From contig CALMGM010000005.1 of NCBI GenBank assembly GCA_937863685.1, forward strand, positions 744,001 to 808,000: a stretch of 64,000 bases of DNA. Direction: 5' to 3'. The position numbers and the translations under genes are program-made. This document shows positions 52,684-61,097 of the stretch, in pieces. Below the pieces are notes generated by a model. It was not told where the DNA came from and did no database searches. It was given only the letters and a program-made list of their open reading frames with translations. The DNA is from an uncultured bacterium (GTDB lineage: Bacteria > Edwardsbacteria > AC1 > EtOH8). Positions within the stretch are counted from its first letter, which is position 1. Every line of letters starts with the position of its first letter.

Positions 52684-53811
52684 ATGCCCAGCAAAAAAAC
52701 ACCCCTTGGGAAAAATACTCCGGATCAGGCCGGCGAGAATGCCACCTTGAAGCTGATCGAACGCCTGTCCTCGGCCCCCGGGCCGTCGGGCTACGAGACC
52801 CGGGCCGCCTTCATCGCCGGGGAGGAGTTGGCCCCCTTTGCCACCAAGGTCAAGGTTGACAAGATGGGCAGCGTGGCGGCCTTCAAGAAGGGGCTGTCCC
52901 GGGACGGCAAAAAGATCCTGCTGGCCGCCCATCTGGACGAGATCGGCCTGTTGATCACCGGCATCGAGCCGGGTGGTTTTCTGCGCTTCACCCAGGTGGG
53001 CGGCTTCGACGCCCGGGTGCTGCTGGGACAGGAGGTGCTGCTGCATCCCGTCGGGCGGTACGGACCGGATACCAAGATCGCCCTGCCGGGGATCATCGGG
53101 GCCAAGCCCCCGCATTTCCAGACCCCGGAGGAATCGGGCCAGGTGATCCCCATGGAGGATCTGTATATCGACCTGGGGCTGGACGAGGCGGCTGCAAAAA
53201 CAAAGGTATCGATAGGCGACCTGGCCACCTTGCGGATGCCCCTAATCAATCTCAAGAACGACCGGGCGGCCGGAAAGGCCATGGACAACCGGGCCTGCAT
53301 CGCCATCATGGTCCAGGCTTTGGAGATACTCAGCAAATGCCACCATAGCTGGGATATTTATGCGGTGGCCACCGTTCAGGAGGAGGTCTCCGGCCTGGGG
53401 GCATTGACCTCTACCTTCGACATCCATCCCGATATCGGGATAGCCATCGATGTCACCCACGGCGACACGCCGGGGGTGTCCGACAACGACACCTTCGCCA
53501 TCGGCAAGGGGCCCACCATCACCGTCGGGCCCAACATCCATCCGGCCATTGCCGAAAAATTAAAGACGGTTGCCAAACGAGAGGAGATCCCCTTTCAGAT
53601 AGAGCCCTGCGCCGGCATCACCGGGACCGATGCGGTGGATATCCAGATATCCCAGGAAGGCATTCCCACCGGCCTGTTGGGCCTGCCCCTGCGCTACATG
53701 CACACCCCGGTGGAGACCCTGGCGGCGGTGGACGTGGAGCGCTCGGCCAGATTGCTGGCCCGCTTCATCCAGGATCTGGATGACATCAATCTGGAATGGA
53801 AAGACGACTAA
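52684..53811 (+). CDS. M42-family aminopeptidase (copy 1)
   Basis: A 375-residue TET-type (M42) metallopeptidase, cytoplasmic. The metal and catalytic segments are visible: LAAHLDEIGLLI, MDNRACIAIM, TVQEEVSGLGA and IDVTHGDTPG, with the late THxx-like histidine in RYMHTPVE. An N-terminal extension of about 20 residues (KKTPLGKNTPDQAGENATLK) distinguishes it from the two other copies. AGGAG lies 7 bases before the ATG. The integron-like cassette at 53.88 kb separates it from copy 2. Confidence 0.92.
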   Translation: MPSKKTPLGKNTPDQAGENATLKLIERLSSAPGPSGYETRAAFIAGEELAPFATKVKVDKMGSVAAFKKGLSRDGKKILLAAHLDEIGLLITGIEPGGFLRFTQVGGFDARVLLGQEVLLHPVGRYGPDTKIALPGIIGAKPPHFQTPEESGQVIPMEDLYIDLGLDEAAAKTKVSIGDLATLRMPLINLKNDRAAGKAMDNRACIAIMVQALEILSKCHHSWDIYAVATVQEEVSGLGALTSTFDIHPDIGIAIDVTHGDTPGVSDNDTFAIGKGPTITVGPNIHPAIAEKLKTVAKREEIPFQIEPCAGITGTDAVDIQISQEGIPTGLLGLPLRYMHTPVETLAAVDVERSARLLARFIQDLDDINLEWKDD

Positions 53812-53841
53812 AAGATATTCGGACAAACAATAATGACACAA

Positions 53842-53878
53842 TTGACTAAAATTATAGACAGCATAATTGCAATATAAT
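53842..53878 (+). promoter_or_regulatory. Possible promoter elements upstream of the cassette
   Basis: TATAAT at 53873-53878 lies 5 bases before the cassette boundary and would start transcription inside the cassette, giving a nearly leaderless message for the ORF at 53895. A TTGACT at 53842-53847 is too far (25 bp) for a normal spacer. Confidence 0.35.
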
Positions 53879-53883
53879 ACATG

Positions 53884-54297
53884 TTAGCGCACACATGAAA
53901 GAATCTCAATCTAGTTTCCACTACAGCTGGGAGGACTTACGGCCAATTCGGTCGTTAACAGTTGTCGTCTTGTCAGCTCAAGTGGTAGGCGCGTTGTTAT
54001 CTCTGTGGTTATGGAAATACCCAGACTGGTTCAAAAACCTTTGGGTAGGTGGTGCTACCGCAACCTTCCCTGGTTTTCTAATTGGACTGGTAGTACAAAA
54101 ATCTATTCAACCAAAAAACCTGAGTGAAAACCGAGCTATGGTAATACGTCTTGGTTTAGTAGCGTTGCTTTTATCGCTCATTGCTTTTTTCTTTCCACCT
54201 GTTAATGGCGCACGCTAACAGCCGGATCGTGCGCACGTCGGGAACAATGCGCCATCTTTCCTGATATTTTATTTCCCGGCGCCGCACATCCAGAACG
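53884..54297 (+). mobile_element. Integron-type gene cassette with attC (no integrase seen)
   Basis: About 414 bp from GTTAGCG (53883-53889) to the R' core GTTAG at 54297-54301. One ORF (53895-54218) fills it, starting 11 bases after the boundary and ending with a stop codon inside the R'' core, as in integron cassettes. R'' CGCTAAC (54213-54219) is the exact complement of GTTAGCG at the other boundary, which is what the closed cassette circle requires. There is no integrase gene or second attC in the window, so it fits a lone attC site (SALIN). Confidence 0.75.
53895..54218 (+). CDS. Cassette-borne hypothetical membrane protein
   Basis: 107 residues with three predicted membrane helices (about 20-40, 48-68 and 83-100) and a short polar N-terminus (MKESQSSFHYSWEDL). 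No family recognised. There is no ribosome site between the cassette boundary and the ATG; many integron cassettes lack one. The base composition differs from the M42 genes on either side. Confidence 0.7.
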   Translation: MKESQSSFHYSWEDLRPIRSLTVVVLSAQVVGALLSLWLWKYPDWFKNLWVGGATATFPGFLIGLVVQKSIQPKNLSENRAMVIRLGLVALLLSLIAFFFPPVNGAR

Positions 54298-54303
54298 TTA
54301 GAA
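54213..54303 (+). repeat. attC: attC recombination site
   Basis: An imperfect inverted repeat of about 90 bp. Paired parts: R'' CTAAC (54215-54219) with R' GTTAG (54297-54301); L'' GGATCGTGCG (54224-54233) with L' CGCACATCC (54283-54291), where one C is left unpaired as an extrahelical base; and an inner arm CGTCGGGAA (54236-54244) with TTCCCGGCG (54273-54281). The loop (about 28 nt) is in between. This is the standard attC architecture. Confidence 0.75.
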
Positions 54304-54342
54304 CAAACGAATTACTTATAACACTTTTATACGGAATAAAAA

Positions 54343-55383
54343 ATGATAGACCTTAAACTGATAGAACAATTGACCAACGCCTTCGGGGTCAGCGGATGCG
54401 AAGGAGATATCCGAAATATCGTTCGTAAAAACATCGAAAAGCATGTCGCCGAGATCCGGGTGGACGCCCTGGGAAATCTGATAGCCTATAAAAAAGCCAA
54501 GGGAGCAAAGCCGGGCGCCAAAAAAACAAAAGTGATGCTGGCCGCCCATATGGATGAAGTGGGATTGATGGTAACCTCCATCGATAAATCGGGTTTTCTG
54601 CAGTTCGACAAGGTGGGCGGGGTGGACAACCGGGTGCTGCTGGCCAAAAAGGTGCTGGTGGGCAAGGACAAGATCCCCGGAGTGATCGGCTCCAAGGCTA
54701 TCCATCTTATTGCCCGCAAAGGAGAACATAAAAAAGTCTCTCCTCACAGTGATCTCTCTATCGACATCGGGGCCAGCAGCCAGGAGGACGCCCAGAAGTT
54801 CGTCTCCCCTGGCGATTATGTGATGTTCGACACTAGGTTCGAGGACTGGGGAAGGATCCTCAAGGCCAAGGCCTTCGATGACCGGATCGGCTGCTATCTG
54901 ATGATCGAATTGTTGAAAGATAAATACCCCTTTGATATCTACGCCGCCTTCACCACCCAGGAGGAGGTCGGCCTGCGGGGCGGCCGGGTGGCGGCCTATA
55001 GGGACGAGCCGGATATGGCCTTCATCCTGGAGGGCACCGGGGCCGGGGACATGCCCCAGCCCAAGGAGAGGGACGAAAGCCTGGTGCCGGGACTGGGCCT
55101 GGGGCCGGTGGTCACCATCATGGACCGTTCGGTGTTCTGCGACCAGGGCCTGGTGAAACTGCTGACCGACACCGCCCGGGCCAATCGCATCCCCCATCAG
55201 ATCAAACGGCCCGGAATAGGCGGCACCGACGCCGGACGGATCCACCTGAGCAAGGGCGGAGTTCCATCGGTGGTGCTGGCCATCCCCTCGCGCTACATCC
55301 ATTCGCCGGTATGCCTGTCCAGCAAAAAGGACATCGAGAACGGCCTGCGGCTGATGAGGCTGGCCCTGAAGAAAATAAAATAA
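54343..55383 (+). CDS. M42-family aminopeptidase (copy 2)
   Basis: A 346-residue M42 peptidase with AAHMDEVGLMV, FDDRIGCYLMI, TTQEEVGLRGG and FILEGTGAGD, plus the histidine in RYIHSPV. The LLTDTARANRIPHQIKRPGIGGTDAG segment is typical of the family. The ribosome site is weak (GGAA). It starts 40 bases after the cassette end, so any shared transcript with copy 1 passes through the cassette. Confidence 0.92.
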   Translation: MIDLKLIEQLTNAFGVSGCEGDIRNIVRKNIEKHVAEIRVDALGNLIAYKKAKGAKPGAKKTKVMLAAHMDEVGLMVTSIDKSGFLQFDKVGGVDNRVLLAKKVLVGKDKIPGVIGSKAIHLIARKGEHKKVSPHSDLSIDIGASSQEDAQKFVSPGDYVMFDTRFEDWGRILKAKAFDDRIGCYLMIELLKDKYPFDIYAAFTTQEEVGLRGGRVAAYRDEPDMAFILEGTGAGDMPQPKERDESLVPGLGLGPVVTIMDRSVFCDQGLVKLLTDTARANRIPHQIKRPGIGGTDAGRIHLSKGGVPSVVLAIPSRYIHSPVCLSSKKDIENGLRLMRLALKKIK

Positions 55384-55387
55384 AAAA

Positions 55388-55406
55388 GAGCCCGGAGGCT
55401 CCCTTT
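55388..55406. terminator. Terminator between M42 copy 2 and the receiver gene
   Basis: 5-bp stem (55388-55392 with 55397-55401), CGGA loop. On the minus strand it is followed by TTTTTT (for the receiver gene); on the plus strand by CCTTT. Confidence 0.6.
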
Positions 55407-55441
55407 AAAAATTATTTTGGTTATAGAAGATCAGCGGCGGA

Positions 55442-55798
55442 TCACACCGCCACAGCTATCTGCTCCAAAAGCTTCTGGGTGTCAAAGGGCTTGGAGACCA
55501 CATCCACCACATTGAACTTGCCGGCCCGGGCCCGCAACTCCGGGCTGCCGAAAGCGGTGATAATGATCACCGGAAGCTCCGGCCATCGGTGCCGGACCTC
55601 GCACAGCACCTCGATGCCGTCCATGCCGGGCAGCATGTAGTCCAGCAGCAGCAGATCGGCCCGGCGTTTCCCCATCTGCTCCAAGCCGTCCGGGCCGTCG
55701 TAGGCCACCATGGCCTCATAACCTTCGGACTCCAGCAGAGTGGTCATCATCTCGCCTACTGCCGGCTCGTCATCAATGATCATTATTTTCTTGCTCAT
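55442..55798 (-). CDS. Stand-alone response regulator receiver protein
   Basis: A 118-residue CheY-like receiver with the acidic pair IIDDE, the phospho-acceptor Asp in LLLLDYMLPGMDG, the Thr in IIITAFG and the Lys in SKPFD. There is no output domain and no histidine kinase nearby, so the partner is unknown. It is the only minus-strand gene between 35 kb and the window end. Confidence 0.92.
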   Translation of the reverse strand: MSKKIMIIDDEPAVGEMMTTLLESEGYEAMVAYDGPDGLEQMGKRRADLLLLDYMLPGMDGIEVLCEVRHRWPELPVIIITAFGSPELRARAGKFNVVDVVSKPFDTQKLLEQIAVAV

Positions 55799-55965
55799 CC
55801 GTTCTCCAGGAATGATACTGTCGGGCCTGCCGCCCCTTAAGTGATGTACCAGTATATAACATTCAATTTTATAAAGTCAAGCTATTTCTGATCAACCGCC
55901 CATTGCCCATACCTTTTAGATACTTTATGCGATCACAGGGTTCCGGACTGGCCTTTATTTTATCA

Positions 55966-55994
55966 TTGACATGAAAGATAAAAAGCAATACTAT
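55966..55994 (+). promoter_or_regulatory. Putative promoter of M42 copy 3
   Basis: TTGACA (55966-55971), 17 bp, TACTAT (55989-55994), about 70 bases before the ATG at 56065. The intergenic stretch 55799-56064 holds nothing else I can identify. Confidence 0.5.
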
Positions 55995-56064
55995 TAAACT
56001 CTGCTATTCCGGCAGGAATGATATCAGTAAACCAATATAATCGTTTTACAAGGAATTATTTTAA

Positions 56065-57069
56065 ATGAAAGACGTTATCAAGCGGCTTACCGAAACTTAC
56101 GGCCCGTCCGGCAGCGAAGGCCGGATCCGGGAACAGATCAAAAAAGAGATCCGGGGCTTGGCTGACCAGGTTTCCACCGATGTGCTGGGCAATCTGATCG
56201 CAATCAAGAAGGGCAAGGGCTCCCGGGTAATGGTGGCGGCCCACATGGATGAGATCGGGTTTATCGTCACCCATATCGACCGGAACGGCTTTTTGCGCTT
56301 TTCCAACATTGGGGGCATCTATCCGTACAACATCATTGCCCAACGGGTGGTCTTCGAGAACGGCACCATCGGCACTATCAACGAAGAGCGTTCAGAAAAG
56401 CCGGTCGATATCAAGCGACTGGACCGGATGTACATTGACATCGGGGCCCGGGACCAGAAAGAGGCGGCATCCAAAGTGTCGGTGGGCGACGTGGCTGGGT
56501 TTCACCGGGCTTGTGAGTTCCTGGGAGACAGGGTTGTCGCAAAATCGTTGGACGACCGCATCGGCTGCGCCATCATGATAGAGACCATGAAACAGCTGAA
56601 GAAAAGCCCCAACCAGATATATTTTGTTTTCACCACTCAGGAGGAAGTGGGGCTGCGGGGAGCCACAACCGCTGCCTATGGTGTAGCCCCGGACCTGGGA
56701 ATAGCAGTAGACATCACCGGGGCTTTCGACACTCCCGAGGAAAAGCCCAAACTGCCTTCGGTGCTGGGCAAAGGAACAGCCATCAAGATCAAGGATGCAG
56801 GCATGCTGGCCCATCCACCGGTGAAAAAACTGTTGGTGGATACCGCCAAGGCCGGCAGAATCCCTTATCAGTTTGATATCCTGGAAGGCGGTTCTACCGA
56901 CGGAGCTGTGATCAACAAGACCAAATCCGGCATTCCCACCGGAGTATTGTCGGTGCCCACCAGGTATGCCCATTCGGCCTCGGAGATGGTGGACCTATCC
57001 GACGTAAAGGCCACGGTAGACCTGCTGGTCAAACTGCTTTCATCGAACCTTAACGCCAGGGGGTTCTAA
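56065..57069 (+). CDS. M42-family aminopeptidase (copy 3)
   Basis: A 334-residue M42 peptidase with VAAHMDEIGFIV, LDDRIGCAIMI, TTQEEVGLRGA and IAVDITGAFD, plus histidine in RYAHSASE. It aligns well with copy 2 (both begin near TxxxGxSGxEGxIR), so these two are probably the closer pair. AAGGA precedes the ATG by 10 bases. Confidence 0.92.
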   Translation: MKDVIKRLTETYGPSGSEGRIREQIKKEIRGLADQVSTDVLGNLIAIKKGKGSRVMVAAHMDEIGFIVTHIDRNGFLRFSNIGGIYPYNIIAQRVVFENGTIGTINEERSEKPVDIKRLDRMYIDIGARDQKEAASKVSVGDVAGFHRACEFLGDRVVAKSLDDRIGCAIMIETMKQLKKSPNQIYFVFTTQEEVGLRGATTAAYGVAPDLGIAVDITGAFDTPEEKPKLPSVLGKGTAIKIKDAGMLAHPPVKKLLVDTAKAGRIPYQFDILEGGSTDGAVINKTKSGIPTGVLSVPTRYAHSASEMVDLSDVKATVDLLVKLLSSNLNARGF

Positions 57070-57102
57070 GATAAAACCGTTCATTTTACAGGCAGCGGAC
57101 CG

Positions 57103-57894
57103 ATGAAGAAGCGGGAACGTTACGTATCATTTATAGTTGCGCCGCACCATAAGTCCGATCCGTGGCAAAAAGACATATCATACACCAGCCTGAAGCGTCT
57201 GGCTTATGTGCTGGCCGGGCTGCTTCTGGCAGCGGTATTGCTCATCTTCAATTACGGCCATATATACTGGCGGGCCAGTCAATATGAAGCGATGAAGAAC
57301 CGGGCCCGGGAGATCGAGCAGAAATTTACCCAGCTGCAACAGATCAAGAAGGAGCTTTCCGCCATTAGGGAGACCGAGGGTAAGCTGAAAAATATGCTGG
57401 GGGTCTCCAAGCAGCCGCCTTTGCTCACTATAAATGAGATCAATCGCAGCACTTCCTTCAACGCCAACACCGCCGCCGGAAATGCCACTCCAGAAAGCAC
57501 TGCCCGGGAAGCACCGGCACCGGTTGAAAGGACCACCCCCAGCATCATGCCGGTCAAAGGCTGGATATCAGCCAACATGTCGGTCAATCACAACGGGGTG
57601 GATATTGCGGCCCGCGAAGGCGATCCGGTGATGGCCGCAGCCGACGGCATGGTCACCTTTGCCGGCTGGGATAATTATTTCGGCCATCAGGTAATCATAG
57701 CCCACGGCCAGAAATTCAGCACCATGTACGGGCACAATGCCAAGCTATTGGTCAAAGAAAACCAGGCGGTCAGGCAGGGCCAGGTGATCGCCCTGGTCGG
57801 CTCCACCGGACAAAGCTCCGGCCCGCATCTGCATTACGAGGTCCGGACCAATGGCAGGCCGGTCGATCCCACCTACTACTGGATAAACCACTAA
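57103..57894 (+). CDS. Membrane-anchored M23 (LytM-type) peptidase
   Basis: A 263-residue envelope protein: a basic N-terminus, one membrane helix (about 33-50), a coiled coil (about 60-100; REIEQKFTQLQQIKKELSAIRETEGKL), a Pro/Thr-rich linker, then an M23 domain. Zinc ligands look intact: HNGVDIAAREGD, GHNAKLL and GPHLHYEVRTNG. Such proteins cut peptidoglycan cross-links or activate amidases at division. It is the last gene before the origin region. Confidence 0.9.
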   Translation: MKKRERYVSFIVAPHHKSDPWQKDISYTSLKRLAYVLAGLLLAAVLLIFNYGHIYWRASQYEAMKNRAREIEQKFTQLQQIKKELSAIRETEGKLKNMLGVSKQPPLLTINEINRSTSFNANTAAGNATPESTAREAPAPVERTTPSIMPVKGWISANMSVNHNGVDIAAREGDPVMAAADGMVTFAGWDNYFGHQVIIAHGQKFSTMYGHNAKLLVKENQAVRQGQVIALVGSTGQSSGPHLHYEVRTNGRPVDPTYYWINH

Positions 57895-58295
57895 ATCTTA
57901 TTTTAATATTTATCTTGACAACTGCGAGATAACCTGATATATTTAACAGGCTGACAAATATATTTGAATACCCTTTATGAAATCGCGGATATCTCCGTGG
58001 TTTCTTTTTGTTTTTTATGGCCCTCTTGTGGAAAAGTATGTGGATAACTTTGTCCCAGCGGTGTTTGGTATTAAGTCCTTGTTAAATAAAAAATTAGCCC
58101 CCTTGACAGCAGTGTGGATAAATAATAAAACCGCTTTGTGTATTGTTTGTTATAGGTTGCCACACAACAACTTATCTCGACACGTGTCCTGTGGATAAAT
58201 ATGTTAAGAACTTATGAATAGCATGGTTATTAGTATTATGAATACCATGTCTCACCAACCCTTAAAAACACTGCATTTCTAATTGTGGATATCGT
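57895..58295 (+). other. oriC: Putative chromosomal origin (oriC) upstream of dnaA
   Basis: 401 bp without a credible gene. Three perfect DnaA boxes TGTGGATAA lie at 58039-58047, 58113-58121 and 58190-58198, all in the same direction and 74-77 bp apart; near-matches lie at 58027-58035 (TGTGGAAAA) and 58284-58292 (TGTGGATAT). An AT-rich stretch with TAT-TAG-TAT-TAT triplets (58228-58239) follows the third box and sits inside a CATGGT/ACCATG inverted repeat (58222-58249); it is a candidate unwinding element. Box density and the adjoining dnaA-dnaN genes support an origin. Confidence 0.75.
57915..57943 (+). promoter_or_regulatory. Putative promoter of dnaA
   Basis: TTGACA (57915-57920), 17 bp, TATATT (57938-57943). 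The transcript would run through the DnaA boxes before dnaA, giving a leader of about 350 nt and the usual chance for DnaA autoregulation. Confidence 0.6.
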
Positions 58296-59636
58296 ATGAA
58301 CCAACAAATACAGGCACTATGGGCCCAGTCACAGGACAAGATCAAGGAAAGGATAGGCTCCCAGAGTTTTGACACCTGGATAAAGCCGCTGACCGCCCTG
58401 ACGGTGGGCGAGGACAGCCTGACCCTCAAAGTCCCCAACCATTTTTTTGTGGAGTGGCTGGGGCAACATTATCTTAATGTGATGAAAGAAGTGGTCTCCG
58501 ACATCTTTCATAAGCCGCTGTCGATAGTGCTGGTCCCCCCGGTCGGCGAAGCCCTGGCCGCCGCCCGCCAGAAACCAGAGCGAAGCGAATTTGTTCCCGC
58601 CCAGCTGACCAGCGATAGCGGTCTGAGAGAGAGATATATATTCGACACTTTCGTCATCGGTAAAAGCAACGAATTTGCCTATGCCACCGCTTTCGCTACC
58701 GCCCAGGATCCGGGAAAACAGTATAACCCGCTGTTCATCTACGGCGGGGTGGGACTAGGCAAGACCCACTTGATGCAGGCCATCGGACACTTCATCAAGC
58801 GCCGGAAGCCCAAAGCCAAGGTGTTATATATCCCGGCCGAAAATCTGATGAATGAGATGATCCACGCCATCCAGAACCGCAAGATGCTGGAATTCAAGAA
58901 TCGCTATCGTTCACTGGACATTCTGCTGCTGGATGACGTTCAGTTTCTGTCAGAAAAATCCGGCATTCAGGAAGAGATATTCCACACCTTCAATTCGCTG
59001 TACGATTCACGCAAGCAGATTGTTTTAACCTCCGACAGGCCGCCCAAGGATATCTCCCACCTGGAGGAACGTTTGGTATCCCGCTTCCAAAGTGGACTGG
59101 TAGCCGACATCCAAACCCCTGATCTGGAGACCCGGGCGGCCATTCTTAAAAAGAAGGCCGAACTGGACGGCCTGTCCATCCCCAACGATGTCATCTATTT
59201 CATCGCCGATTCAGTGAAATCAAACATCCGGGAGCTGGAGGGTTCTCTTATCCGGGTGGTAGCCTTCTCCTCGGTTTCGGACAAGGAATTAACGGTGGAT
59301 TTTGCCCGGGAGGTCCTGAAGAACATCATCTCTCAGAAAGCCAAGGTGGTCTCCATTGAGCTTATTCAGAAAACTGTGGCTAATTACTATTCCATTCCCG
59401 AGGAAGCCCTTAAATCCAAAAAGCGCATCAAAAAACTGGTGCTACCCAGACAACTGGCCATGTACCTAAGCCGGGAGTTGACCACAGCCTCGCTCAACGA
59501 TATTGGCAACCGCTTTGGCGGCAAAGATCACAGTACGGTGTTGCACGCCGTTTCCAAGATCAGAGAGCTGATAGCTTCCGGTGGGGAAATCGTTCCCCAG
59601 GCGGAGAGGATAACCGAGTTGATCAACGGTGGATAA
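58296..59636 (+). CDS. dnaA: Chromosomal replication initiator DnaA
   Basis: The 446-residue AAA+ initiator with all four regions. Domain I (about 1-85; LWAQSQDKIKERIGSQSFDTWIKPL), a short domain II, the AAA+ domain with Walker A GGVGLGKTH at 150-158, Walker B DILLLDDVQFL near 208-218 and sensor/box VII region SRFQSGLVADIQTPDLETR, and domain IV with the DnaA-box-binding signature DHSTVLHAVSKI. Full length. There is no strong Shine-Dalgarno sequence. Confidence 0.98.
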   Translation: MNQQIQALWAQSQDKIKERIGSQSFDTWIKPLTALTVGEDSLTLKVPNHFFVEWLGQHYLNVMKEVVSDIFHKPLSIVLVPPVGEALAAARQKPERSEFVPAQLTSDSGLRERYIFDTFVIGKSNEFAYATAFATAQDPGKQYNPLFIYGGVGLGKTHLMQAIGHFIKRRKPKAKVLYIPAENLMNEMIHAIQNRKMLEFKNRYRSLDILLLDDVQFLSEKSGIQEEIFHTFNSLYDSRKQIVLTSDRPPKDISHLEERLVSRFQSGLVADIQTPDLETRAAILKKKAELDGLSIPNDVIYFIADSVKSNIRELEGSLIRVVAFSSVSDKELTVDFAREVLKNIISQKAKVVSIELIQKTVANYYSIPEEALKSKKRIKKLVLPRQLAMYLSRELTTASLNDIGNRFGGKDHSTVLHAVSKIRELIASGGEIVPQAERITELINGG

Positions 59637-59879
59637 GATATTGACAGCGGAACAGGCTTTCCATTGGTAGTTGATGAATGTTAATAACACTGCAAGTTAT
59701 CATCTGCTTGTCAAGAACATATCCCCACCCGGACCGCCTCTTAATAATCACAACACCACCGTATTATAAAGTAACGTCCACAATATCAAGAATTACTATT
59801 GACTTTTAATATAATTTAGATATATCATATTATTAGTTTTAATAATAACGTAAAACAAGAAAATTGGAGCCTGGATCAA
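59637..59879. other. dnaA-dnaN intergenic region
   Basis: 243 bp, increasingly AT-rich towards dnaN (59770-59860). TTGACT at 59799-59804 and TATAAT at 59810-59815 occur but are too close to pair with each other. No perfect DnaA box seen. GGAG lies about 11 bases before the dnaN ATG. Confidence 0.55.
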
Positions 59880-60989
59880 ATGAAATTTTCCGTCAACCAG
59901 GAAAAACTTTTTGCCTGCCTGCAGAGCCTGATCGGTGTGGTGCCAACCAAGAGCACTTTTCCAGTTCTGACCAATATCCTGATAGAGGCCAATAATAATA
60001 AGCTTAAATTATCAGCCACAGACCTAGAGATAGCTGCGGTCACCCAGATAGCTGCCCAAACTGGTAGTAACGGCTCCATCACTGTTCCAGCCAAGCAGTT
60101 CTTCGAGATAATCAAACAGCTGCCGCCTTTGAACGTGGATCTGGAGGTTACTGGCAACAAGGTATCCATCAAGTGCGACCGAAGCCGCTTCAACATCATC
60201 GGTCTTCCCAAGGAGGATTTTCCCAAGATACCGGAGATCAGCAAGGATAAAAGCGTCAAACTTGGCAGCGGGATACTGCAGAACATTATCAAAAAGACAC
60301 TGTTCGCAGTGTCAACCGACAGTTCCCGTCCAGACCTGTGTGGGGTATTCCTGCAGATGAGCGGAGACAAACTGAAGGTGGTCACCACCGATGCCCACCG
60401 TTTGGCCATGCTGGAGACAATGATCCCGCCCATCTCCCAGAACAGCGAACTGCTGCTGTCACCCAAGGGACTTAACATAGTCAACCGGATGTTGCCGGGC
60501 TCCGATACCGAGATCACTTTGCGGTTTGACGACAGCTATTCCCAGTTCAGTTTTGATGACACCCAGGTATATGCCAGACATATCGAGGGCCCCTACCGTG
60601 ATTACGAGAAGGCTATTCCAAAAAACAATAAAAAGACCCTGACCGCCAACGTGGACCTGCTGACCGCGGCAGTGCGCCGGGTGGCCATTCTGTCCGACAC
60701 TTTCACCCACCAGATTAGGCTTTCCTTGAAGGCCGACAGTATAGAGCTGTCCAGCCAGACGGTGGACATCGGCGAAGCCAAGGAGACCATCGCCGCGGTG
60801 TTCAAGGGCGAGGAGATGGAGATCGGATACAACGCCAGCTACTTGCTTGACATCATCAAGAATATCGACTCCGAAGAGATGGTCTGTTATCTGAATACCT
60901 CGCTATCGGCCGCTCTGATAAACCCGGCCAAGCAGGCCGAGGACTATAGCCTGATGTATCTACTGATGCCAATCCGGCTTCCGGAATAG
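59880..60989 (+). CDS. dnaN: DNA polymerase III sliding clamp (beta subunit)
   Basis: A 369-residue processivity clamp. Three clamp domains of about 120 residues each are recognisable: MKFSVNQEKLFACLQSLIGVVPTKSTFPVLTNILIE at the start, PEDFPKIPE-like GLPKEDFPKIPEISKD in the middle, TDAHRLAM near the domain II groove and the C-terminal LLMPIRLPE (the canonical end is MPMRL). Full length. It follows dnaA, as in many bacteria. Confidence 0.97.
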   Translation: MKFSVNQEKLFACLQSLIGVVPTKSTFPVLTNILIEANNNKLKLSATDLEIAAVTQIAAQTGSNGSITVPAKQFFEIIKQLPPLNVDLEVTGNKVSIKCDRSRFNIIGLPKEDFPKIPEISKDKSVKLGSGILQNIIKKTLFAVSTDSSRPDLCGVFLQMSGDKLKVVTTDAHRLAMLETMIPPISQNSELLLSPKGLNIVNRMLPGSDTEITLRFDDSYSQFSFDDTQVYARHIEGPYRDYEKAIPKNNKKTLTANVDLLTAAVRRVAILSDTFTHQIRLSLKADSIELSSQTVDIGEAKETIAAVFKGEEMEIGYNASYLLDIIKNIDSEEMVCYLNTSLSAALINPAKQAEDYSLMYLLMPIRLPE

Positions 60990-61020
60990 AATACATAAAG
61001 AACAGTGATCCCAGAAAAAG

Positions 61021-61065
61021 GAAGTAAGCCTTTTGGCCGGGCGCCGGATAATTTACTTCCTTTTT
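61021..61065 (+). terminator. Terminator after dnaN
   Basis: Outer arms GAAGTAA (61021-61027) and TTACTTC (61053-61059) with a GC-rich inner hairpin between them, then CTTTTTT. It closes the dnaA-dnaN unit. Confidence 0.6.
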
Positions 61066-61097
61066 TCAATCTAAAATAATTCAACCACAGGTGAATA

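Noticed and set aside
57977-58198. 73-codon ORF in the origin region
   Set aside because: It overlaps all three DnaA boxes and has no clear ribosome site or recognisable family. The DNA is better explained as oriC.
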